Of a stretch of DNA of 64,000 nucleotides, positions 58,401-64,000 are shown one piece after another. Origin of the DNA: Lactococcus lactis (GTDB lineage: Bacteria > Bacillota > Bacilli > Lactobacillales > Streptococcaceae); assembly GCF_029023865.1 (NCBI RefSeq), contig NZ_CP118969.1, forward strand, positions 992,001 through 1,056,000. Direction: 5' to 3'. The notes beneath the pieces are model-generated. The model was not told the DNA's origin, searched no databases, and was given only the letters and a program-made list of their open reading frames with translations. Every line of letters begins with the position of its first letter. The stretch's first letter is position 1. The position numbers were made by a program, and so were the translations under genes.

Positions 58401-59820
58401 AACTGCCGACTGGCCTAGTTACATCGGTCAGTACACCGACTTTACGCAAGCTGACAGCACTAATCCATCTGACTACACTTGGAGTCTGATACGAGGGAAT
58501 GACGGAAAAGATGGGGCAGATGGTAAAGACGGAAGAGCAGGTAAGGACGGTGTTGGAATAAAAACCACTGTTATCACTTACGCTATTTCAACAAATGGAA
58601 CAACAGCACCAAATACTGGATGGACAAGTTCTGTTCCAGGTCTTATAAAAGGTCAGTATCTCTGGACGAAAACAGTATGGTCATACACGGACAACTCATC
58701 TGAAACAGGTTATTCAGTCACTTATATTTCTAAAGACGGGAACAACGGTCATGACGGAATTGCTGGTAAAGATGGTGTTGGTATTAAAACTACGACTATT
58801 ACATATGCAGGCTCAACAAGTGGAACGACAGTACCGAATACTGGTTGGACTTCCACAGTTCCAACAGTTGCAGCAGGTAGTTATCTGTGGACTAAGACTG
58901 TTTGGGCTTATACTGATAATACCATTGAAACAGGATATTCAGTAGGTAAAATGGGAAACACTGGTCCTGCTGGTCCTGCTGGAAGCGACGGTAATCCTGG
59001 TAAAGTTGTATCTGATACTGAACCAACGACTCGATTCAAAGGCTTGACTTGGAAATATTCAGGTACGTCTGACCTTACCGCAAGTGATGGAACAGTTATC
59101 AAGCCTAATACGGAGTATTACTACAACGGAACTCACTGGATGATTAACTTTCTAAGTGCTAATAACATCGATGCCAATTCTATCACTGCAGAAAAAATCA
59201 ATGGTACAGATTTAGAAGTGAAAAACGGGAAGTTCACAGACGGAGTTATTGAAACGAGTTGGAAAAATGGAACCGTTGCTGGGAGCACGAATATTGAAAA
59301 GGACCATTTAATAATTACCCGAACAGATTCCTCTGTTAACACAACAAACTCTATTGGTTTGGATAGCACCCAAGGACTTATCATGGTTTACACCGAGAAT
59401 TCAACAGGACGAACAATATCAGTCGGTACGAATTTTCAAGGCATGTCCTTAACTGACAGCACGGGAATTTCTGCGAGTATCTCACCAGCCGGTGTCAAGT
59501 TGTCCTCCGATGTAAACTGGACTCAAATCGGAAATATCGGTGGACGTAGAGCTGAGTGGAAACGTGAAAACAATCGAGTTACGATGAATATCCACGGTGG
59601 TAACGGTGATAGGTTCCCTGTCGTCACGAGCGGCGGAACGCTTTTGGGAATACTTCCAACAAACGCTAGACCTCCAAGCGATATTTCCATGCCTGCTACT
59701 GCTCAGGGAGCTGGTGCAACCGCTCAAATTTCAATTAATTCCACGGGAGAAGTGAGGTGTTATCGCTGGGGCGGAGATTCTGTTTATTTTGGTGCTTATA
59801 TTAGTTATTACGTTGAATAA
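55408..59820 (+). CDS. Tail-associated fibre / receptor-binding protein with collagen-like and repeated modules
   Basis: From ATG 55408 (AAGGAGCG) the protein has 1470 residues. The N-terminal domain (about 1-400) is the Tal-type baseplate hub. Then come an Ig-like domain (about 425-515), GKDG-type collagen-like stretches, four copies of a Trp-rich module (G-TT-TY...GW-S-VP...QYLWTKTVW-YTD; at 57184, 57412, 58549, 58771), a further module in two copies (57673 and 57880), the second split by an inserted domain (57961-58380), and a C-terminal head (about 1370-1470). It probably recognises surface saccharide. Confidence 0.82.
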   Translation: MLISIHDHTLKRVGFLSNDDSETPDFKDDNFHRYLAQGTSTFDFTVNKIKNGVVQDYVQLLNERAYFSFQYEGEDFLFDSVIVEEDDDKITFNCLSLNLEMRNEEVKALKNTVSHNIKWYFDQLGLINFAKISLGINQVENYTRTINYDSEDTKLARLISVIQNFDAEFEFVTKLKRDGTLDNITLNIYKKNDGGDVQGVGQNRNDVLLSFGENVTGVNRKVEKSQIFNSLYVTGKDGLSWKNSAWSVTNSEGQEEFYKRAGESYAKAPLSAQMFPSQLQSSSGDIFTNNNESTEYATVNAMWGYALSQLKQYAYPLVTYEVTATSNLTVSSTGDGMPLHIGDTVRIQDKNFIDSDGNVGLFLSARVSELEISFTNPTSNKIMFSNYIKLKSEVSDDLTARMQEIINANTPYRPDITSTNGLQFKNGTGTTILGAHIYFGSDDKEATADSYEWSKDGTVVAPTQTITVDASGVADKAVYSFKATVAGKVVASQSVTITNVDDGTAGSDGRSITNIEQKYRLTTSSSIPTQDWTDSGWLTSQPTTTSTNKYLWSITRTTFNLAPLTQDVIEQKAVYGDKGDKGDTGNDGRAGKDGVGLRSTTVTYTISSSGTVTPTAGWNSQVPTLVKGQYLWTKTVWNYSDGTSESGYTVSYIAKDGNNGHDGIAGKDGTGIKKTTITYAVGTSGTTAPASGWNSQVPNVPAGQYLWTKTVWAYTDKTSETGYSVSKFGEKGDKGDRGIQGIQGNDGSQGIPGPKGADGKTQYTHIAYANSADGKTGFSTSDSNRAYIGMYVDFNINDSTTPSDYSWTLVKGADGTQGTPGKPGTDGKTPYFHTAWSYSADGTDGFTTVYPNLNLLDGTKDFSGNWTNASSWVTDGTYKGLTVKKRTNQWVGIYKTFTAPKDGVYTFSAYVKSSGDTAGIYRLIFKNGVNVLLPNKFLGNNFDWLRDSFSITLEAGDVMHTRYEISGSAPDTILWTAGHKWEEGSTATPHMRSASEVTTADWPSYIGQYTDFTQADSTNPSDYTWSLIRGNDGKDGADGKDGRAGKDGVGIKTTVITYAISTNGTTAPNTGWTSSVPGLIKGQYLWTKTVWSYTDNSSETGYSVTYISKDGNNGHDGIAGKDGVGIKTTTITYAGSTSGTTVPNTGWTSTVPTVAAGSYLWTKTVWAYTDNTIETGYSVGKMGNTGPAGPAGSDGNPGKVVSDTEPTTRFKGLTWKYSGTSDLTASDGTVIKPNTEYYYNGTHWMINFLSANNIDANSITAEKINGTDLEVKNGKFTDGVIETSWKNGTVAGSTNIEKDHLIITRTDSSVNTTNSIGLDSTQGLIMVYTENSTGRTISVGTNFQGMSLTDSTGISASISPAGVKLSSDVNWTQIGNIGGRRAEWKRENNRVTMNIHGGNGDRFPVVTSGGTLLGILPTNARPPSDISMPATAQGAGATAQISINSTGEVRCYRWGGDSVYFGAYISYYVE

Positions 59821-59830
59821 AGGAGAAACA

Positions 59831-60067
59831 ATGAAAATACTAAAATCAAACATCTTGCAGTATGTAGGAGAGACTGGAACAGCTGATATTCCAACAGGTA
59901 ATATTAAAGGAAATGTTAATGAAGATGGGTCTTTCAAATTGGAAGTAACTGTTTTTAACGCAAATGAATTTTTCAGTGAGGAAACCCAAAGGATTGAACT
60001 AACAGAATTTTTCAATCAAATTTTGGATAAGTCCAAAGAAATAAGTGGTGGAGCAAGTAAAGAATAG
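59831..60067 (+). CDS. Small tail-end protein of unknown function
   Basis: From ATG 59831 (AAAGGAGAAAC) the product has 78 residues: MKILKSNILQYVGETGTADI and an amphipathic helix at the end. It lies between the fibre gene and the lysis cassette, where small baseplate or lysis accessory proteins are usual. No motif recognised. Confidence 0.6.
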   Translation: MKILKSNILQYVGETGTADIPTGNIKGNVNEDGSFKLEVTVFNANEFFSEETQRIELTEFFNQILDKSKEISGGASKE

Positions 60068-60079
60068 AAAGTAGGGGTT

Positions 60080-60430
60080 ATGGAATTAGAACAACTTGTG
60101 GAGCAGCACGAGGACAAGCTCAAGCAACATGACAAAGAATTATCTCGACTTAATGATATGTCGGTTGAAATGCAAAAGCAAATGAATGACGGTCTGACTC
60201 GTGTGGATGAATCCAATCGCTTTTTAAGAGAACAGAACACTCGTCAATCTGAACAAAATGCTCAAATATTGCAAGCTGTTATTAAAGGCAATGAAAGCTC
60301 AGATGAACATCAGTTTCAGTTGAAATTACTTGATAAAACAAACTTTTGGAAGTTGACGATTGGAATCGGCAGTTCTGCAGCAGCAATTTTTGTAGCATTA
60401 ACTGAAATAATCAAAGTATTTTTTAAATAA
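60080..60430 (+). CDS. XhlA-like protein: coiled coil with C-terminal membrane helix
   Basis: The 116-residue protein has a long charged coiled coil (about 1-85; QLVEQHEDKLKQHDKELSRL) and one membrane helix (about 90-112). This is the layout of XhlA (hemolysin XhlA family), which cooperates with a holin in lysis. It stands directly before the holin gene. Confidence 0.78.
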   Translation: MELEQLVEQHEDKLKQHDKELSRLNDMSVEMQKQMNDGLTRVDESNRFLREQNTRQSEQNAQILQAVIKGNESSDEHQFQLKLLDKTNFWKLTIGIGSSAAAIFVALTEIIKVFFK

Positions 60431-60442
60431 AGGAGAAAGAAC

Positions 60443-60730
60443 ATGAAAACAATTGATAAAGGAACGCTTACACGTACAGTTTTGCTTTGGTTAGCTATCA
60501 TTAACCAAATTCTAACAGCATTGGGTATTAATCCATTGCCGCTTGACGATAATACTGTCAGCACAGTTATCACAACAGTTTTTGCACTTTGGGCTTGGTG
60601 GAAGAATAACGACTTCACTCATGCAGCTAAAAAAGGAACTGAACTTACAAAAAGTTTGAAAAATGGAGATAGCGTTCAAGTAGTTAAGGCATCTGATGCT
60701 GACCATGAATTCACAGAAGGAGGCGAATAA
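60443..60730 (+). CDS. Holin (phi LC3 family)
   Basis: The 95-residue protein has two membrane segments (about 10-28 and 39-53) and a polar charged tail (FTEGGE). It matches the lactococcal phi LC3 holin family (class II). It shares its last base with the endolysin start. It makes the membrane lesions that release the endolysin. Confidence 0.88.
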   Translation: MKTIDKGTLTRTVLLWLAIINQILTALGINPLPLDDNTVSTVITTVFALWAWWKNNDFTHAAKKGTELTKSLKNGDSVQVVKASDADHEFTEGGE

Positions 60731-61509
60731 TGTCAAGTATTGAAAATATGATAGCTTGGATGCAAGCACGAAAGGGTAAGGTAACTTACTCAATGACTTC
60801 ACGAATGGGGCCAAACTCTTATGATTGTAGCTCGTCAGTATTCTTTGCCATGATTGCTGGTGGATTTCTGTCGGTTGGCTCAATGGGTAATACTGAAACT
60901 TTGTTTGGAATGTCAGGAACTAAACTCAAAGAAATCAGTCGTGGAGAGGTGCAACGTGGCGATATCTTCATTTCAGGTACTCCAGGAGGTTCGGCTGGTT
61001 CGGATGGACATACGGGTATTTTCTTAAGTAACGGTTCATTCATTCACTGCTCTTACACTCACAACGGAATTGCGGTTGATACGAATGATGCATACATGAG
61101 CACTCGCTTGCCACATCACTTTTATCGAATCGTTGGCTCAGGTTCAGCAAATACTGACAGCAAACCTCAAATGGTTACATTAAACGTTGATGGAAAATTT
61201 GGTAATGCGACTGCTAAAAGACTCCAAGAATACTTTGATACCGCTGGTAAAGATGGAGTAATCAGTCACCAGTACAAACAAACCTTTAATCAAAATATCT
61301 ATGCTGCTCAGTTTGATTCATCGCTGACAGGTTCAAACGTGGTTAAAGCATTGCAAAGATTCCTAGGAATTGGCCAAGACGGACTGTTTGGCCAAGGTAC
61401 AATTAAAGCACTACAAAAGCACCTTGGAACGACGCAAGACGGAACTATCAGCCCAGTTTCTGATTCTGTGAGAGAATTACAACGTCGATTGAATGCGAAT
61501 AAACTATAA
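60730..61509 (+). CDS. Endolysin: Pal-type amidase with C-terminal wall-binding repeats
   Basis: The 259-residue protein has an NlpC/P60-like Amidase_5 domain (about 1-140) with catalytic Cys33 (SYDCSSS) and His94 (DGHTG); the beginning is close to pneumococcal phage Dp-1 Pal (AWMQARKGKVTYS). The C-terminus (about 150-259) has peptidoglycan-binding repeats (FGNATAKRLQEYF, LFGQGTIKALQKHLG). There is no signal peptide, so release depends on the holin. Confidence 0.9.
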   Translation: MSSIENMIAWMQARKGKVTYSMTSRMGPNSYDCSSSVFFAMIAGGFLSVGSMGNTETLFGMSGTKLKEISRGEVQRGDIFISGTPGGSAGSDGHTGIFLSNGSFIHCSYTHNGIAVDTNDAYMSTRLPHHFYRIVGSGSANTDSKPQMVTLNVDGKFGNATAKRLQEYFDTAGKDGVISHQYKQTFNQNIYAAQFDSSLTGSNVVKALQRFLGIGQDGLFGQGTIKALQKHLGTTQDGTISPVSDSVRELQRRLNANKL

Positions 61510-61516
61510 AAATTAT

Positions 61517-61541
61517 GCCTGACTTCGGTCAGGCTTTTTTT
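61517..61541 (+). terminator. Late operon terminator after endolysin
   Basis: GCCTGAC and GTCAGGC pair around TTCG and are followed by seven T. Confidence 0.9.
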
Positions 61542-61543
61542 GT

Positions 61544-61604
61544 TTGTTGTAAATTTACAACAATACTATCAGAAACATAATGATATGTTGTAATTTTGTT
61601 GTAC
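61544..61604. repeat. Palindrome and TGTTGTA repeats at the right prophage end
   Basis: TTGTTGTAAATTTACAACAA (61544-61563) is a perfect 20-base palindrome. TGTTGTAA (61586-61593) and TGTTGTAC (61597-61604) are direct repeats of its arm. Position beside the right end suggests arm-type integrase sites of the attachment region; this is not proved. Confidence 0.5.
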
Positions 61605-61646
61605 GAGTTTTTTATTTCTATATTTTTTAGTTGTTTTAAAAATAGG

Positions 61647-61676
61647 AAAAACGGCTATGTTAAGCCGTTTTTATTT
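61647..61676. terminator. Bidirectional terminator after rex
   Basis: AAAACGGCT and AGCCGTTTT pair around ATGTTA, with T-runs on both strands. On the minus strand it ends rex; it probably is host DNA beyond attR. Confidence 0.75.
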
Positions 61677-61689
61677 TATATTTTTTCTA

Positions 61690-62340
61690 TTATTGTTTAT
61701 TATCGTTCATGAAAAATAGTAGTGTTTGCAGCTCCTTAGTTAAGTCAATTGATTGAACAACCACATCTGAAGGGACTTTCAAACGAATTGGGGCAAAGTT
61801 TAGGAAACCTTTGATACCAGCTTTGACTAGAGTGTCAACAACTTCTTGGGCATTTTCTTTGCGAACAGAGAGAATTGCTGTTTTGATATCCGATTTTTTA
61901 ACATTTTTTTCTAAATCAGAAATATTATAAATTGGAATTCCATCATCTGTTTGTGTTCCAACTAAGGGATTGCCAGAAATATCATAGGCTTGCGTGATTC
62001 TCATTTTGTTTCTATCTTGGAATTGATAATGAAGTAATGCACGACCGAGATTTCCGACACCAATCAGAGCGATATGCGTTTCTTGGTCTTGGCCAAGAAG
62101 TTCTCCAAAGAAATCACGGAGCACTTTCGTTTCATAGCCGTATCCACGTCGGCCTAATTCGCCAAATAAAGAGAAATCTCGGCGAATTGTGGCAGCATCT
62201 ACTCCAATTTTTTCTGAAATAAGTTGTGAGTTTGTGCGTGTCACATTTTCTTCGACAAGACTTTTGAACAGTCGATAGTACTGTGGCAGTCGTTTAGCAG
62301 TTGCTTTAGGCAAGCTTTTGCTTGGTTTATGATCAGTCAT
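61690..62340 (-). CDS. rex: Redox-sensing repressor Rex
   Basis: The 216-residue protein has an N-terminal winged helix (about 1-80; NSQLISEKIGVDAATIRRDFS) and a Rossmann NAD(H) domain with IALIGVGNLGRALLHY near 92. Rex senses the NADH/NAD ratio and represses fermentation and respiration genes. TTGTGA-type boxes in its own promoter region suggest autoregulation. Confidence 0.93.
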   Translation of the reverse strand: MTDHKPSKSLPKATAKRLPQYYRLFKSLVEENVTRTNSQLISEKIGVDAATIRRDFSLFGELGRRGYGYETKVLRDFFGELLGQDQETHIALIGVGNLGRALLHYQFQDRNKMRITQAYDISGNPLVGTQTDDGIPIYNISDLEKNVKKSDIKTAILSVRKENAQEVVDTLVKAGIKGFLNFAPIRLKVPSDVVVQSIDLTKELQTLLFFMNDNKQ

Positions 62341-62397
62341 TGTTATACCTCAAAAATTTAATTCGATTTTATTAAAACTAATTAATATTTAGTTTCT

Positions 62398-62436
62398 TTG
62401 TGATAATTTTATCAAAAATTTGTGAAATTATCAAAC
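62398..62436. promoter_or_regulatory. Rex-like operators upstream of rex
   Basis: TTGTGATAATTTTATCAA (62398-62415) and TTGTGAAATTATCAAA (62420-62435) resemble the Rex box TTGTGA-N6-TCACAA with one imperfect half each. They lie about 60 bases before the rex start. Confidence 0.45.
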
Positions 62437-62564
62437 AAAAGGAATGGAATATTCACGCAAAATGAGAAATTTATTACAATTCTAAAAAAATATTTATTTT
62501 ACCCTTTTAATTAAGGCGCTTTCATGTTAGAATAGAAATATGAAAAAATAGATAGGGAGAAAAT

Positions 62565-62957
62565 ATGATTAAAATTTATCTTAGTGGTTCATGTTCATCT
62601 TGTAGAAAAGCTAAAAAATGGTTACGTAAACATCACATTGAATTTGAAGAAATTAATTTATCAAAAGATTTTATGGAAAAAGATGATTTAATCAAAATTT
62701 TATCCTTGACTGAAAACGGATTTGAGGATATAATTGCGACCCGAGGGAAAACATACGCATCTTTAAATTATAATTTCGATGAATTAGGACTAGAAAAAGC
62801 TTTTGAATTAATTCAGGAAAATCCACGTCTTCTAAAACGACCATTAATTTTTGACGAGGACTGTCTATTGATTGGTTTTAACGAGGATGGAATCAGAGCG
62901 TTTATTCCACCAGAAGTTAGGAGAATTGAGTTGCGTGAAAGATTAATTTTAGTCTAA
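62565..62957 (+). CDS. Spx/ArsC-family regulator
   Basis: The 130-residue protein has the redox CxxC (SGSCSSCRK, about 8-16) and the Spx-type KRPLIFDEDCLLIGFNEDGIR (two parts, near 90-112). Spx proteins bind the RNA polymerase alpha subunit and control thiol-stress genes. Lactococci have several paralogues (including TrmA and SpxB); which one this is cannot be told. Confidence 0.85.
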   Translation: MIKIYLSGSCSSCRKAKKWLRKHHIEFEEINLSKDFMEKDDLIKILSLTENGFEDIIATRGKTYASLNYNFDELGLEKAFELIQENPRLLKRPLIFDEDCLLIGFNEDGIRAFIPPEVRRIELRERLILV

Positions 62958-63134
62958 TATTAATTTTATTTTTAGCTTATCAGATTTGGTAAGCTTTTTA
63001 ATTTTAAGAATTTGGAAGAACTACAAAAAACTTGCCTTAAATGCTATAATAGAAGGACTGCTTTTCTATCATATGAAAAGGAAAAACGAAGTATTAAAAA
63101 TATGCTTTGAGATTTAACGAAGAGGATAAATATC

Positions 63135-64000
63135 ATGATTTTACTGCAAGGGAATGGAATTGCACGCACTTTTGGTGGCGATGTTTTATTTGAAAATATC
63201 AATTTTAGTTTACAAGACCATTCAAGAATTGCCCTAGTTGGCCGAAATGGAGCTGGTAAGTCAACCTTGCTTAAAATTATTGCTGGAGTTGAAGAAGCGA
63301 GTCGCGGAACTGTATCCAAGACCAAAGATTTGACAATGAATTATTTAGCGCAAGATACTGGGCTGAATTCCTCAAGGACAATATTTGCCGAAATGCTCTC
63401 TGTTTTTGATTCGCTTCGCCAAATGGAAAAACAATTGCGCCAGATGGAATTGCGAATGGGAGAACTTGCTGGGGATGAATTGACAGCTTTGATGAAACGT
63501 TACGATGCTTTATCAGAAGAATTTCGGATGAAAAATGGATTTACTTATGAATCTGAAATTAAGTCTGTCTTAAATGGTTTTCGCTTTGATGAAACAATGT
63601 GGGAAAGAGAAATTTCAAGTTTATCGGGGGGACAAAAAACACGTTTGGCTCTTGCTAAGATGTTGCTTGAAAGACCACAACTTTTGATTTTGGATGAACC
63701 AACTAACCACTTAGATATTGAAACTTTGGCTTGGCTTGAAAATTACCTTAAAAATTACGAAGGTAGTTTATTAATTGTCAGTCATGACCGCTACTTTTTG
63801 GATAAAGTGGTTAATGAAGTCTTAGAATTATCTAGAGGAGAATTGACTCGTTTTTCTGGAAATTATTCTCGCTATGTTGAACAAAGAGAGCAAAAACTCT
63901 TGTTAGAACTCAAAAATTTTGAAAAACAACAAAAAGAAATTGCTAAATTAGAGGACTATGTTGCCAGAAATTTAGTTCGGGCTTCGACGACTAAAATGGC
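63135..64000 (+). CDS. ABC-F ATPase, N-terminal part (cut by window edge)
   Basis: The frame from ATG 63135 (GAAGAGGA upstream) is open to base 64000, giving 288 residues. It shows Walker A LVGRNGAGKSTLLK near 36, the signature SLSGGQKTRLALAK near 165 and Walker B LLILDEPTNHLDIE near 187, then SHDRYFLDK and the start of the linker. No membrane domain is present. ABC-F proteins act on the ribosome as translation factors, some in antibiotic protection. Which subfamily is unknown without the C-terminus. Confidence 0.9.
   Translation, partial: MILLQGNGIARTFGGDVLFENINFSLQDHSRIALVGRNGAGKSTLLKIIAGVEEASRGTVSKTKDLTMNYLAQDTGLNSSRTIFAEMLSVFDSLRQMEKQLRQMELRMGELAGDELTALMKRYDALSEEFRMKNGFTYESEIKSVLNGFRFDETMWEREISSLSGGQKTRLALAKMLLERPQLLILDEPTNHLDIETLAWLENYLKNYEGSLLIVSHDRYFLDKVVNEVLELSRGELTRFSGNYSRYVEQREQKLLLELKNFEKQQKEIAKLEDYVARNLVRASTTKM

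Larger units (their letters stand above)
23829..61650. mobile_element. P335-type temperate siphophage prophage (about 38 kb, apparently intact)
   Basis: Between tmRNA and rex lie, in phage order, integrase, lysogeny genes (-), early, replication, late activator, packaging, head, tail, holin and endolysin (+). All expected modules are present and open. The borders are approximate: the left end lies between the tmRNA terminator (23828) and the integrase terminator (23889), the right end between the endolysin terminator (61541) and the rex terminator (61647). I could not identify a convincing core duplication at the two ends; only a T-rich TTTTTGTTT is shared. Confidence 0.95.

Noticed and set aside
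61690-61720. GTTCATG in the end of rex as a Tuc2009-like core TTCTTCATG
   Set aside because: Only six bases match and no copy exists at the left prophage end.

Overview
The window is a stretch of a low-GC Gram-positive chromosome that I assign to Lactococcus (lactis/cremoris group). The tmRNA at 23407-23762 encodes a tag reading AKNNTQTYAMAA, which I know as the lactococcal tag. The busR-busAA-busAB osmoregulation locus, a perfect PurBox in front of bmpA, the CoaA and Rex proteins and the P335-like prophage all agree with this. No CRISPR array, insertion sequence or rRNA was seen.

Layout. 1-4182: the end of a cell-surface or glycosylation operon (one truncated gene and two paralogous GT4 glycosyltransferases). 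4261-8190: busR and the busA glycine-betaine ABC transporter, with a clear BusR operator over the busA promoter. 8322-14321: small housekeeping genes, a TetR regulator, an IbrA/IbrB-like pair (PAPS-reductase fold plus ParB fold) followed by an XRE regulator, a cation efflux protein, a PsiE-like protein and coaA. 14509-18989: a nucleoside-salvage cluster (methyltransferase, pdp, deoC, cdd, bmpA). 19181-23209: a GntR regulator, a DUF4395 protein, a PhoR/PhoP-type two-component system and ylxM. 23407-23762: tmRNA.

From just after the tmRNA to about 61650 lies an apparently complete temperate siphophage of P335 type (about 38 kb). The leftward lysogeny module has a tyrosine integrase, a lipoprotein, a small protein, an ImmA/IrrE metallopeptidase and a CI-type repressor. 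The rightward early module has a Cro-like HTH, an antirepressor, a PD-(D/E)XK nuclease with a Sak4-like ATPase, a replisome organizer with an iteron-like origin inside the gene, a DnaC-like loader, RusA, YopX and many small ORFs. Next come an ArpU-like late activator and the late genes: HNH, terS/terL, portal, protease, capsid, connectors, tail, frameshifted chaperones, tape measure, Dit, a very long tail fibre/receptor-binding protein, an XhlA-like protein, holin and endolysin. I found no inactivating lesion in the prophage. Beyond it come rex, an Spx-family gene and the start of an ABC-F ATPase cut by the window edge.

The least ordinary content is non-coding. Four minus-strand cassettes, each an extended -10 box followed 55-80 bases on by an intrinsic terminator, lie antisense within the rightward early and middle region. 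Two tRNA-like T-arm elements sit at the start of the early and late regions. A three-way-junction RNA candidate lies in front of the replisome organizer. The CI promoter looks leaderless, and a CI operator-like 13-mer is repeated inside the Cro-like gene. On the chromosome, a promoter-terminator pair with no clear gene lies at 11656-11815, and a terminator-like hairpin contains the ribosome binding site of the DUF4395 gene.
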